DNA of 64,000 nt from contig JOBE01000030.1 in the NCBI GenBank assembly GCA_000717735.1, positions 23,485 through 87,484 on the forward strand, read 5' to 3'. The number at the start of each line of letters is the position of its first letter. Within the stretch, counting starts at the first letter, position 1. A model generated the notes under the pieces. It was not told the origin of the DNA and did no database searches. It worked only from the letters and a program-made list of their open reading frames with translations. This stretch comes from Streptomyces griseoluteus (lineage in GTDB: Bacteria > Actinomycetota > Actinomycetes > Streptomycetales > Streptomycetaceae). Below are positions 15,569-24,826 of the stretch, piece after piece. Position numbers and translations under genes: made by a program.

Positions 15569-16225
15569 TCAGCGGTGTAGGCCCACGAAGCTGCGGCCCG
15601 CGGCCTGCCAGGTGAGGGCGCGGGTCCAGCCGGCCTCCAGGGCCTCGGCGCACAGGGCCCGCGTGCCGAGCCGGGCCCACCGGAAGGGTGCTCCGCGGCC
15701 GCCGCGGCCGTCATCGACGTGGACCTCGACGCGTTCGTCGACCTCGGTGGTGGCCACCTCGACCAGCAGGGACCCGGTCGGTGAGGCCAGTCGGGCGGCG
15801 CGGCGCAGCAGGGCGGCCGGATCGCCGCCGATGCCGATGTTGCCGTCGATGAGCAGCACGGTGTCCCAGCGGCCCTCACGAGGCAGGGGATCGAAGACCG
15901 ATCTGCACAGGGCGCTGCCTCCTGCGTGGACCGTGCGGGCCACTGCCTCCGGCGTGACGTCCACACCCAGCGCTCGTTGTCCGCGTGCAGCGAGGGCGGT
16001 GACGAGGCGGCCGGGTCCGCAGCCGATGTCCAGGACGGGGCCGTCGCAGCGGTCGAGGACGGTGGCGTCGGCCGCGTCGGGTTCGGCGCACCATCGCTCG
16101 ACCTCCAAGGGCAGCAGCCAGCCGTCACCGCGGCGCAGGTAGAGCGGTCCCCGGCCGGAGCGAAGGGCCTCGGCGTACGGGTCGGCACGCCAGGCGAGGG
16201 CGGGCTCGGTCAGCTGGGTGGTCAT
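15569..16225 (-). CDS. class I SAM-dependent methyltransferase
   Basis: A 218-residue protein with ATG at 16225 overlapping the upstream stop by 4 nt. Motif I is VLDIGCGPGRLVTALAARG (about 65-83), followed by LGVDVTPEAVARTV and motif II-like WDTVLLIDGNIGIGGDP. It is the last gene of an operon with the DUF2064 and GT2 genes, so its substrate is probably a sugar or glycolipid intermediate. No further class can be assigned by eye. Confidence 0.88.
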   Translation of the reverse strand: MTTQLTEPALAWRADPYAEALRSGRGPLYLRRGDGWLLPLEVERWCAEPDAADATVLDRCDGPVLDIGCGPGRLVTALAARGQRALGVDVTPEAVARTVHAGGSALCRSVFDPLPREGRWDTVLLIDGNIGIGGDPAALLRRAARLASPTGSLLVEVATTEVDERVEVHVDDGRGGRGAPFRWARLGTRALCAEALEAGWTRALTWQAAGRSFVGLHR

Positions 16226-16842
16226 CGCGTCACCGCGCAGAGGCCACCGTGGAGGGCGGCGAAGCGTGTGCCGGGTATGGCGGCCGCGACCTGTGCCGCG
16301 TCGGCCGGGGTGTCCACGTCGCACAGCTCGGGAAGGTCCCGGACCGTCCGCCCGGACGCGGTCAGCCGTCGGCGCTGCTCCCGCCCGGTGTGCGCCACCG
16401 ACATGGGGACGCCGAGGAGCAGCGCCGGGTCGGGCTCGGCCAGGCCGAGCGCCCAGAACCCGCCGTCGTCGGCCGGGCCGAACCAGGCGTCGGTCTCGCT
16501 GAAGTCGAGGCCCTGGGCGAGGAGGTCGGGGGTGACCTGAGGGGTGTCCATGCCGATGAGCAGGGCGGGTCCGTCGGCGTGGGAGAAGGCCGCGGCCAGT
16601 CGGGCGTCAAGGCCACCGGCACATTGCGGGACGACCTCGACGCCCTTGGGCACCCAGGATCCTGGTCGCCCGTCGAGCACCAGGACGCGGTGCCCGGTCG
16701 GGGTGGCGAGCACGGCTGCAAGGGTGTCCTCGAGTGCGGCGCGTGCCAGATCGGCTGCCTGCTGCGGGGTGAAGTGCGGGGTGAGGCGCGTCTTGACCCG
16801 ACCCGCCACGGGAGCCTTGGCGATGACGAGGAGGGTGCTCAT
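16222..16842 (-). CDS. DUF2064/TIGR04282-type nucleotidyl or glycosyl transferase
   Basis: A 206-residue GT-A-like protein. It begins LLVIAKAPVAGRVKTRL, the family signature, and has ALLIGMDTPQVTPDLL and WFGPADDGGFWALGL, then DLPELCDVDTPADA near the end. The family resembles MobA/CofC nucleotidyltransferases and is labelled an arsenosugar-cluster glycosyltransferase in some genomes; no arsM-like gene is near here. It overlaps both operon neighbours by 4 nt, so translation of all three is coupled. Confidence 0.85.
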   Translation of the reverse strand: MSTLLVIAKAPVAGRVKTRLTPHFTPQQAADLARAALEDTLAAVLATPTGHRVLVLDGRPGSWVPKGVEVVPQCAGGLDARLAAAFSHADGPALLIGMDTPQVTPDLLAQGLDFSETDAWFGPADDGGFWALGLAEPDPALLLGVPMSVAHTGREQRRRLTASGRTVRDLPELCDVDTPADAAQVAAAIPGTRFAALHGGLCAVTR

Positions 16843-17564
16843 ACGGAGACCTCCCCGGCCGAGGCGGACCGTGTGCCGGGTGGCTCCGCCAGGACCCGGC
16901 GCATGTCGCGTACGGCGTTCCAGGTGCCCCGCCAGGTCCCGGTGACCTTGGACTTACCCGAGCGGGGCAGGTACGGGACGTCCGTCTCGGCGACCCGCCA
17001 GCCCGCTTCCGCGGCGCGCACCACCATTTGGAGCGGGTAGCCGCTGCGCCGGTCGGTCAGCTCCAGCCCGAGCAGGGACTCCCGGCGCGCCACCCGCATC
17101 GGTCCGAGGTCGTACAGCCGCAGGCCGGTGCGGCGACGCACCATCCGCGCGAGGGCCAGGTTCCCGGCGCGGGCGTGCGCGGGCCAGGCCCCGAAGCCCT
17201 GCGGGCGGCGGCGGCCGAGCAGCAGATCGACCTCACCCGATGCCACCCGTGCGGCCATCGGGGCGAGCAGCCCCGGGTCCATGGAGGCGTCGCAGTCGCA
17301 GAAGCAGACCAAGTCGGCCCGCGCCGCGAGCAGCCCGGCGTGGCAGGCCGCACCGAAACCACGTCGGCTCTCGTGCACGACGGTCGCCCCGAGGCTTCGG
17401 GCGATCTCCGCGGAGCCGTCGGTCGACCCGTTGTCGACGACGATAGCCCGCCATCCGGCGGGCACGCGCCCCAACACCCAGGGGAGTGCTTCGGCCTCGT
17501 CGAGGCACGGCAGTACGAGGTCCGCGCGGGGCGGTGCGCAAGCAGATGAAGTCACCCTCCACAC
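16839..17564 (-). CDS. GT2-family glycosyltransferase
   Basis: A 241-residue cytosolic GT-A enzyme without membrane helices. Motifs are LVLPCLDEAEALPWVL, VDNGSTDGSAEIA, the metal-binding CFCDCDASMDPGLL, and LYDLGPMRVARRESLLGL followed by DRRSGYPLQMVVRA. The pattern is that of UDP-sugar or GDP-sugar transferases acting on polyprenyl phosphate (DPM/Ppm-like). The start is uncertain: GTG at 17564 has no good ribosome site and GTG at 17555 sits directly after GGAGG. It heads the GT2-DUF2064-methyltransferase operon. Confidence 0.87.
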   Translation of the reverse strand: MWRVTSSACAPPRADLVLPCLDEAEALPWVLGRVPAGWRAIVVDNGSTDGSAEIARSLGATVVHESRRGFGAACHAGLLAARADLVCFCDCDASMDPGLLAPMAARVASGEVDLLLGRRRPQGFGAWPAHARAGNLALARMVRRRTGLRLYDLGPMRVARRESLLGLELTDRRSGYPLQMVVRAAEAGWRVAETDVPYLPRSGKSKVTGTWRGTWNAVRDMRRVLAEPPGTRSASAGEVSV

Positions 17565-17679
17565 CGTAGGAACCGAGTAGCGGGAAACGGCCCTTCCTGT
17601 CCTTACGAAACGCGGACGTCATCCCGGAGGAGGGGAACCCGCGCCACACCCGGGCCCAGCCGGGTGACAACCTGGAGCC

Positions 17680-18481
<802 letters not shown>

Positions 18482-18489
<8 letters not shown>

Positions 18490-19594
18490 CCTGTTGCTGA
18501 TCGCCCTGTACGCCCTCCTCGGCGCAGGCGCCGCGGGGCTTCTGGGAGTCGTGGCGCTGCGCGTCCTCAGACACCGGAGCCTCGCGGTGTCCCTCGCCGT
18601 CGTCGCCGCCGTCGCCGTGTCCGCGATGCTCGCCGGGACGCTCGCGGTGGCGTGGGCGATGTTCCTGTCCTCCCACGACCTGGCCGTGGTGACCATGGTC
18701 GTCGCGATGGCGGCCGCCGTGTCGCTGGCCACCGCCCTGCTCCTCGGCCGCCAGGTCGTACGACGATGCCGGGAACTCGTCCGCGCGGCCCGCGGCTTCG
18801 GGGAGCAGGGCACGTTCACGCCACCGCTCGTCCCCGCCCCCGCCGAGTTCCAGGCCCTGAGCCGTGAACTCGCCCTCACCAGCGAACGGCTGGCCGCCTC
18901 CCGCGAACGCGAGCGCGCCCTGGAGACCTCCCGGCGCGAGCTCGTCGCCTGGATCTCGCACGACCTGCGCACCCCACTGGCCGGGCTGCGCGCCATGTCG
19001 GAGGCGCTGGAGGACGGCATGGCGGCCGATCCCGCCCGCTACCACCGCCAGATGCGCACCGAGGTCGACCGCCTCAACTCCATGGTCGGCGACCTCTTCG
19101 AGCTCTCCCGCATCCACGCGGGCGCGCTGTCCCTCAACCCCACCCGGATGTCCCTCTACGACCTGGTCGGAGACGCTCTGGCCGGTGCCGACGCCCTCGC
19201 CCGGGAACACGGCGTGCGCCTGGCGGGCGAGAACGTCGCACCGCTCCCCGTGGAGGTGGACGGCAAGGAGATGACCCGCGTTCTCTCCAACCTCCTCGTG
19301 AACGCCATCCGCCACACCCCCGCCGACGGCACCGTCGCGATCGCCGCCGAACGCCGCGCGGACGCCGTGGTGCTCTCGGTCACCGACGCCTGCGGAGGCA
19401 TCCCCGAGGAAGACCTCCCGCGCGTCTTCGACACCGGCTGGCGCGGAACCCCGGCGCGTACCCCACCCTCGGGGGCGGGCCTCGGCCTGGCGATCGTCCG
19501 CGGCATCGTCGAGGCCCACGCGGGCCGGGCCGACGTCCGCAACGTCTCCGGCGGCTGCCGCTTCGAACTGACCCTGCCGGCACCGGCGGGGTAG
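18482..19594 (+). CDS. sensor histidine kinase, partner of the upstream regulator
   Basis: A 370-residue kinase beginning at GTG 18482 within the regulator gene. Two to three N-terminal spans (LLLIALYALLGAGAAGLLG, LAVSLAVVAAVAVSAMLAG, VVTMVVAMAAAVSLATALLLG) leave only short loops, so sensing is probably within the membrane. A HAMP-like linker precedes the phospho-acceptor helix VAWISHDLRTPLAGL. The N-box (LSNLLVNAIRHTP), DACGGIPEED and GAGLGLAIVRGIVEAH complete the catalytic domain. The signal is unknown. Confidence 0.93.
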
Positions 19595-19624
19595 CCGTTC
19601 CCTCCAGGTCAGCCCACTGCTGCC

Positions 19625-20653
19625 CTACGGCTGCCGGGCGAGCCCAGCCTCCCGCAGGGCCGGGCCTTCCGCGCCGCCCGTGAGCTCGGTCATCCCGTCG
19701 GCGAACGGCACCGTCGGGCGCCAGCCCAGCTCGCGGCACAGCCGCGCAGAGTCGGCGGTGATGTGCCGGACGTCGCCCAGCCGGTACTCGCCGGTGACGA
19801 CCGGGTCCGGGCCTCCGCACGCGCCGGCCAGTGCCTGTGCCATGTCGCCGACGGTCCGTGGATCGCCGCTGCCGACGTTGTACGCGGCGAAGGCCGGTCC
19901 CTCCGTCAACGCCTCCAGCGCCACCGCGTTGGCCGAGGCCACATCTCGTACGTGGACGAAGTCCCGCCGCTGCCCGCCGTCCTCGAAGACGCGCGGCGAT
20001 TCGCCGCGCGCGAGCGCGGACCGGAACAGGGCGGCCACGCCCGCGTACGGGGTGTCGCGAGGCATCCCCGGCCCGTAGACGTTGTGGTAGCGCAGCGAGA
20101 TCACGCGTCCGTCGATCGCCCGGGCCCATGATGCCGCGAGGTGTTCCTGCGCGAGCTTGGTGGTGGCATAGACGTTCCGGGGATCCATCGGCGCGTCCTC
20201 CGCGACCAGACCGGGTGCCAGGTCGGCCCCGCACTCCGGGCAGCGCGGCTCGAACCGACCGGCCTTCAGGTCGGCCTCGGCACGCGGACCGGGCCGGACC
20301 ACGCCGTGCACGGCACACGCGTACCGCCCCTCGCCGTAGACGACCATCGATCCGGCGAGCAGCAGCCGCCTCACCCCCGCCTCCGCCATCCCGGCCAGCA
20401 GGACCGCCGTACCGAGGTCATTGGTCGACACATATCGCGGTGCGTCCCCGAAGTCCTTGCCCAGGCCCACCTTGGCCGCCTGGTGACAGACCGCGTCGAC
20501 CCCGGTCAGGGCGTCCCGTACCGCCTGCGGGTCCCGCACGTCCCGCCCGTCCTCCGCCATGTCGAACACCACCGGGTCGTGCCCGCCTCCGATCAGCTCG
20601 GCGACGATGTGCGAGCCGATGAAGCCCGCTCCTCCAGTCACAAGTACGCGCAT
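19625..20653 (-). CDS. NAD-dependent sugar-nucleotide epimerase/dehydratase with zinc-ribbon-like insert
   Basis: A 342-residue extended SDR. It opens with VLVTGGAGFIGSHIVAEL (GxxGxxG) and has the catalytic YATTK. Between them lies an insert with CAVHG and CPECG cysteines, which looks like a small zinc ribbon and is known in a subset of GalE/RmlB-like enzymes. RRDFVHVRDVASANAVALEA and the C-terminal YRLGDVRHITADSARLCRELGWRP are standard for UDP- or dTDP-sugar enzymes. It converges on the kinase gene and belongs by theme to the nearby glycosylation genes. The exact reaction cannot be fixed. Confidence 0.9.
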   Translation of the reverse strand: MRVLVTGGAGFIGSHIVAELIGGGHDPVVFDMAEDGRDVRDPQAVRDALTGVDAVCHQAAKVGLGKDFGDAPRYVSTNDLGTAVLLAGMAEAGVRRLLLAGSMVVYGEGRYACAVHGVVRPGPRAEADLKAGRFEPRCPECGADLAPGLVAEDAPMDPRNVYATTKLAQEHLAASWARAIDGRVISLRYHNVYGPGMPRDTPYAGVAALFRSALARGESPRVFEDGGQRRDFVHVRDVASANAVALEALTEGPAFAAYNVGSGDPRTVGDMAQALAGACGGPDPVVTGEYRLGDVRHITADSARLCRELGWRPTVPFADGMTELTGGAEGPALREAGLARQP

Positions 20654-20853
20654 GCCCCGAAGCTATGCCGCCCCGGTCCCGGCGACGTGGCCGACGGGCC
20701 GCGCGTCACGGATCTGTAAGAGGATCCGCTCAGTTCAGCAGGTGTCGATGCTCCGGCCGACCGAGGCCACCCGCCGAACCAACCCCGGCAATCCTGAGCC
20801 AGAAGCGAGCCGGCTTCTCGTCTTGCCGGCTGTCCGTTCCCGTCCCGCACATG

Positions 20854-21188
20854 TCATGGCCGGAAGAGATGGGAGGATCCGGTGATCTCGAGGAGTCGGG
20901 TCACGGCGGGGCTGGCGTCCACGACGCTGAGGTCTGCTGTTCATCCAGGGCGTGCAGACGGGCGCGTAGGAGCGTGTTGAGGCCCGTGGAGTCGCAGAAG
21001 GAGACCTGCGAGAGGTCGAGACTCACGTCGGCCCCGGGGCCGTCGTACAGGAGGGCCGTTCTCAGGTCGGTGGCGGTGGCGGTGGCGGTGGCGGTGGCGG
21101 TGGCGGTGTCGATCTCTCCGCGCACCGTGACGAATACCCCCGTCTTGGCGGGGGTCACGGACACATCCGGGCGAGACCTGTGCGTCAC
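20854..21188 (-). pseudogene. STAS anti-anti-sigma gene with a frameshift
   Basis: From a GTG at 21188 the protein reads as a STAS domain: GVFVTVRGEIDTAT, a run of Ala-Thr repeats, DLRTALL, and the phosphorylation-site region VSFCDSTGLNTLLRARLHALDEQQ. The frame then ends with an unrelated tail at 20901. In another frame the expected STAS C-terminus is intact (LSVVDASPAVTRLLEITG, stop at 20854). A single missing base near 20929-20933 (ACCTCAGC where ACCCTCAGC would restore the frame) explains it. It may be a real mutation or an assembly error. The start is uncertain (GTG 21206 is an alternative). Confidence 0.7.
21069..21108. repeat. GGTGGC hexanucleotide microsatellite inside the STAS gene
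   Basis: Six perfect GGTGGC copies (21069-21104) plus GGTG. On the coding strand they add an Ala-Thr ladder to the helix after strand 2 of the STAS domain, where homologues have only a few residues. Length change by slippage would stay in frame. Confidence 0.9.
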
Positions 21189-21577
21189 CGACCTCGACGC
21201 CGACACCTGACCGTGGACATGGCGGTGGACTTGCCGGGAATCGCTGCTGGGTAGCCGAGCCGCTTCGAGGGGGCTTGCCACGCCTGGGTTCTTGCGTGCG
21301 TCTGGGCCATGATCTTCGTCGCATGCCGGGGCGACGGTGGTCACGAGGGATTTCGGGGAAGGGCTGCGTAGGCTTGCGGGGTTATGGCGGTGGGCCGCGG
21401 CGAGCGGGCGAAGCCCCTGGCACTGCCTGATGATGCGTCAGTGAAGTCAGCAATGGGACAGCGTGAGTCCTGCTACACCTGGGGACAGCTGACCGAACAT
21501 GCGAATCGTTGTACGCTCCGAAGGCCGCCCTTGACCTGCAGAAGTAGGCAGGGAGCAGACAAATCGGGAGTTTTGCA
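21189..21577. other. intergenic region upstream of panD
   Basis: 389 bp between the STAS gene and panD. It must hold the promoters of both. TTGACC at 21532-21537 is a possible -35 for panD without a clear -10. Short open frames on both strands lack ribosome sites or recognisable content. I see no RNA gene or hairpin. Confidence 0.4.
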
Positions 21578-22003
21578 ATGTTCCGGACAATGTTCAAGTC
21601 CAAGATCCACCGGGCGACCGTGACCCAGGCGGACCTGCACTATGTCGGTTCCGTCACCGTCGACGCGGACCTGATGGAGGCGGCCGACCTCCTTCCCGGT
21701 GAGCTGGTGCACATCGTCGACATCGACAACGGGGCCCGCCTGGAGACCTACGTCATCGAGGGTGAGCGCGGTTCCGGGGTCATCGGGATCAACGGCGCCG
21801 CCGCCCACCTCGTGCACCCCGGCGACCTCGTGATCCTCATCAGTTACGCGCAGGTCGAGGACGCCGAGGCCCGGACGCTGGTTCCGCGCGTCGTGCACGT
21901 CGACGGCGACAACCGCATCGTGGAGCTGGGGACCGACGCCTCCGCGCCCGTCCCGGGCAGCGACACGGTGCGCGGCCCGCACGCGGTGCCCGCACAGATC
22001 TGA
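21578..22003 (+). CDS. panD: aspartate 1-decarboxylase
   Basis: A 141-residue pyruvoyl enzyme that makes beta-alanine from aspartate for pantothenate and CoA. The signature is [24 protein letters not shown]; the pro-enzyme self-cleaves at Gly-Ser within YVGSVT (Ser25) to form the pyruvoyl group. [17 protein letters not shown] and [17 protein letters not shown] follow as in the family. ATG at 21578 is preceded by GGGAG; a second ATG four codons on is possible. In many bacteria panD sits with panBC. Here its neighbours are a GNAT and a racemase-like protein. Confidence 0.97.
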   Translation: MFRTMFKSKIHRATVTQADLHYVGSVTVDADLMEAADLLPGELVHIVDIDNGARLETYVIEGERGSGVIGINGAAAHLVHPGDLVILISYAQVEDAEARTLVPRVVHVDGDNRIVELGTDASAPVPGSDTVRGPHAVPAQI

Positions 22004-22031
22004 ATCGTCCGGACCCAGGGAGACGTACCGC

Positions 22032-22376
22032 ATGGCCGAGCTGAAGATCCGCGACGACCGGACGAACGGACGCCTTGAGGCGTTCGAGGACGACACCTTC
22101 GTCGGTGTCGTCGTCTACTTCGTCCTGGAAGCCGAGCCCCACGCGCTCGTGGCGGTGCACACGATCGTCGAGGAGGGCCACGAGGGCAAGGGGATCGCCG
22201 GAGCGCTCGTACGCGAGTTCTATACGATCGCCGCCGGCGAGGGTGTTCCCGTCGTACCGCTCTGCCCCTACGCCGCCAAGTGGGCCGAGCGTCACCCCGA
22301 CGAGGCCCCGGTCCCCGCGGCCGAGGTGGTCCGCGCGGCGAAGCTCCAGCTGAAGGCCACCCCGGACCTGTGGTGA
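22032..22376 (+). CDS. GNAT-like N-acetyltransferase (YjdJ type)
   Basis: A 114-residue minimal GNAT of the Gcn5-related YjdJ type. The acetyl-CoA loop is HEGKGIAGALVREFY and VPVVPLCPYAAKWAERHPDEA is the C-terminal family mark. It starts 29 bp after panD and overlaps the next gene by 4 nt, so the three are probably one operon. In some actinomycetes the GNAT protein PanZ helps PanD maturation, but this protein is a different subgroup and no such role is claimed. Confidence 0.88.
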   Translation: MAELKIRDDRTNGRLEAFEDDTFVGVVVYFVLEAEPHALVAVHTIVEEGHEGKGIAGALVREFYTIAAGEGVPVVPLCPYAAKWAERHPDEAPVPAAEVVRAAKLQLKATPDLW

Positions 22377-23050
22377 CCACGGGTACGGCCGGCACCCTCG
22401 CCCTGCTGCACACCTCCCCGGTCCACGTCCCCGTCTTCGACGGGCTGCGGGACCGCCACCACCCCGGGCTCGTCCTCCGCCACCTCGTCGAAGAGGAGCT
22501 GCTCGTACGGGCCAGGGAAGCCGGGCCCGACGCGGTCGCCGGGGCGGTGGCCGCCGCCCTCGCGACGGCTGTCGCGGACGGCGCCGACGCCGTGCTCTGC
22601 ACCTGCTCCACGATCGGCGGGGTCGCCGAGCGGCAGGCGGGCCCGCTCGGCGTGCCCGTGCTCCGCGTGGACCGGCCCATGGCCGCCGAGGCCGCCCGCT
22701 TCCGCCGCATCGTCGTGGTGGCCGCCCTCCACTCCACCCTGGAGCCCACCGTCGCCCTCATCGCCGAGGAGTCCGGACCCGCCCCCTCGATCGTCAGCAC
22801 CGCCGTGATCGAGGGCGCCTGGGAGCGGTTCGAGGCGGGGGACCGGGACGGATATCTCGACGCGGTGGCGGCGGCCGTCGACGCGGCGCCGGACACGGAC
22901 GGCAGCGTCGTCGTGCTCGCCCAGGCGTCCATGGCGGACGCCGTCGAGCGGATGACCACCCGGCGGCCCGTCCTCGCGAGTCCCCGCCCGGGGCTCGCGG
23001 CGGCCGCCGGCGCGGTGGCCGCGGCGCGTGCCGCCACGGCCGGCGCCTGA
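22373..23050 (+). CDS. aspartate/glutamate racemase family protein
   Basis: A 225-residue protein from GTG 22373, coupled to the GNAT gene. The two cysteine-centred motifs of the Asp/Glu/hydantoin racemase superfamily are only partly kept. ADAVLCTCSTIGGVAE has the first catalytic Cys region, and the expected second site reads VVLAQASMADAV with Ala/Ser rather than Cys. It may therefore be a decarboxylase-like or non-racemising member. The C-terminus is Ala-rich. Context with panD suggests amino acid metabolism. Confidence 0.8.
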   Translation: MTTGTAGTLALLHTSPVHVPVFDGLRDRHHPGLVLRHLVEEELLVRAREAGPDAVAGAVAAALATAVADGADAVLCTCSTIGGVAERQAGPLGVPVLRVDRPMAAEAARFRRIVVVAALHSTLEPTVALIAEESGPAPSIVSTAVIEGAWERFEAGDRDGYLDAVAAAVDAAPDTDGSVVVLAQASMADAVERMTTRRPVLASPRPGLAAAAGAVAAARAATAGA

Positions 23051-23066
23051 CCCCGAAGGGCGGGAT

Positions 23067-23092
23067 CCGGCGGGCGTGAGAGGGCCCGCCGG
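23067..23092 (+). terminator. hairpin terminator after the panD operon
   Basis: CCGGCGGGC (23067-23075) pairs with GCCCGCCGG (23084-23092) around an 8-nt loop, 17 bp after the racemase-family stop. There is no T-run, as is common in streptomycetes. Confidence 0.6.
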
Positions 23093-23137
23093 GTCACCCT
23101 GGAAAGGGGGAGGGACCCGTCGACCGAGAGGCCCGTC

Positions 23138-23347
23138 ATGACGCACCCGTATCCCGATCCGCTGCCGCCCTCGCCCATTCCGCCGCCGGTGCCGACACCG
23201 CCGCCGGTACCCCCGCCGAACCCGGTACCGGTCCCTCCGGACCCCGAACCCGGCCCGGCGCCGCAGCCCGGCGGACCCGTACCGGAACCCGAGCCTCAGC
23301 CCCAGCCGGGCCCCGCCGGCCGCCGCCCCGCGTCAACGCAGAGGTGA
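23138..23347 (+). CDS. small proline-rich protein
   Basis: A 69-residue frame with ATG behind GAGAGG. It is about half proline, in PxP and PPxP runs, with no signal peptide, span or folded domain. Composition alone could give such a frame in GC-rich DNA, but the ribosome site and position between two transcription units support a gene. The function is unknown. Confidence 0.5.
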   Translation: MTHPYPDPLPPSPIPPPVPTPPPVPPPNPVPVPPDPEPGPAPQPGGPVPEPEPQPQPGPAGRRPASTQR

Positions 23348-23376
23348 CGGAAGGACGTTGAGCTTTCGCGTATCCC

Positions 23377-23406
23377 TTGTCACGGAGTGTGCGCCACCCC
23401 TAACTT
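23377..23406 (+). promoter_or_regulatory. probable vegetative promoter of the cell-wall hydrolase gene
   Basis: TTGTCA (23377-23382) and TAACTT (23401-23406) are separated by 18 bp, close to the streptomycete housekeeping consensus TTGACN-N18-TAGAPT. The gene starts 32 bp downstream. Confidence 0.5.
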
Positions 23407-23437
23407 GGACGGCTGTCGCTGTGTTCAAGGGGGGCCC

Positions 23438-24826
23438 ATGGCCGTACGCGGACGTCACCGTCGCCACCAGCCGAGCCGGATCAACCGTGCCTCGCTGACC
23501 GTCACCGCGGGAGGCGCCGGAATGACGCTGCCGCTGATCGGCGCCGGCACCGTGCAGGCCGCCTCGCTCGACGTCTGGGAAAAGGTCGCGGCCTGCGAGT
23601 CGACCTCCCACTGGAGCATCAACACGGGCAACGGCTACTTCGGCGGCCTCCAGTTCAGCCAGTCCACCTGGGAGCGGTACGGCGGCACGCACTACGCGCC
23701 GCGCGCCGACCTCGCCTCCAAGGACCAGCAGATCGCCATCGCCGAACGCGTCCTCAAGGGCCAGGGGCCCGGCGCCTGGCCGTCCTGCGGCCCCCGCGCG
23801 GGCCTCGCCCGGGGCGGCGACGCGCCGGACATCACCCCCGGCGGTACGGCGGCCAAGGCGTCGACGGGCGGGAACGCGGTCAGACCCGCCTCCCTGCCGG
23901 GACAGCGCGCCCTGCCCACGCAGCCGGCCAGGAACGCGGGCCCGACCTCCGTGCCCACGGTCCGTGAGATGTACACGGTGACGCCCGGCGACTCCCTGTC
24001 GAAGATCGCCCGCGAGGAGCACGTCCCGGGCGGCTGGAAGCGCATCTACGACACGAACCGGTCCGTCGTCGGCACCGACCCCGACCTCATCCGCCCCGGC
24101 CAGCGACTCACCCTGCGCATCGCCGCGCCCCAGCAGCCGAAGAAGCCCGCGCAGGCGGCCACGCCCCCGCCGAAGGCCGCGTCCCCGAAGACACCCCCGG
24201 CGAAGACGCCTCCGGCGAAGACGTCCACGCCGAGGAATCCCACCGCCACCGCACCTCCCGCGAAGCCCACCACCCGGCCCGCGCCGGGACGGACGACGAA
24301 GCCCAGCAGCAAGCCGATCGCCAAACCCAGTACCAAGCCCAGCTCCGGAACGAGCACCAAGCCGAGCACCAAGCCCCGCACGAAACCCGTCTCCCAGCCG
24401 CGGCCTCCCGTCGTGAACAAGGACGAGTACTCCGCTCCCGTCTCCGCCGGCATCGGCACCCGCTACGGCACCCGCGGCTCCTCCTGGTCCAGCGGCTACC
24501 ACACGGGCGTCGACTTCCCCGTGCCCACCGGCACCTCGGTGAAGGCCGTGGCCGCCGGCCGGATCGTGTCCTCCGGATGGGGCGGCGCGTACGGCTACCA
24601 GATCGTGCTCCGCCACGACGACGGCCGCTTCAGCCAGTACGCGCACCTCTCCGCGCTCACCGTCCGCGAGGGCCAGCGGGTGGAGGCCGGGCAGCGCATC
24701 GGGCGCTCAGGATCGACCGGCAACAGCTCGGGACCGCACCTCCACTTCGAGGTTCGGACGGGACCCGGGTACGGCTCCGACATCGACCCCCTGGCGTACC
24801 TCAGGGCCCGCGGCGTCACCCTCTGA
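23438..24826 (+). CDS. secreted Rpf-like/LysM/M23 cell-wall hydrolase
   Basis: A 462-residue secreted protein with ATG behind AAGGGGGG. A signal segment (LTVTAGGAGMTLPLIGAGTVQA, ending near residue 45) precedes an Rpf/transglycosylase-like domain (WEKVAACESTSHWSINTG, YFGGLQFSQSTWERYGG; the Glu in ACES is the family catalytic residue). A LysM domain follows (YTVTPGDSLSKIAREEHV, RPGQRLTLRI), then a Pro/Lys/Thr-rich linker, and an M23 metallo-endopeptidase domain (HTGVDFPVPTGTSV, HLHFEVRTGPG). It combines glycan-strand and stem-peptide cleavage in one chain and probably acts in germination or growth. The last 120 bp overlap the convergent EamA gene. Confidence 0.92.
   Translation: MAVRGRHRRHQPSRINRASLTVTAGGAGMTLPLIGAGTVQAASLDVWEKVAACESTSHWSINTGNGYFGGLQFSQSTWERYGGTHYAPRADLASKDQQIAIAERVLKGQGPGAWPSCGPRAGLARGGDAPDITPGGTAAKASTGGNAVRPASLPGQRALPTQPARNAGPTSVPTVREMYTVTPGDSLSKIAREEHVPGGWKRIYDTNRSVVGTDPDLIRPGQRLTLRIAAPQQPKKPAQAATPPPKAASPKTPPAKTPPAKTSTPRNPTATAPPAKPTTRPAPGRTTKPSSKPIAKPSTKPSSGTSTKPSTKPRTKPVSQPRPPVVNKDEYSAPVSAGIGTRYGTRGSSWSSGYHTGVDFPVPTGTSVKAVAAGRIVSSGWGGAYGYQIVLRHDDGRFSQYAHLSALTVREGQRVEAGQRIGRSGSTGNSSGPHLHFEVRTGPGYGSDIDPLAYLRARGVTL

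Noticed and set aside
15569..17564. Arsenosugar biosynthesis cluster suggested by the DUF2064 family label
   Set aside because: No arsenic methyltransferase or radical SAM partner is adjacent, and the arsenic island is 26 kb away.
23051..23437. c-di-AMP (ydaO) riboswitch expected upstream of rpf genes
   Set aside because: The leader is only about 25-30 nt from the predicted promoter and lacks room or the conserved hairpins for the riboswitch.
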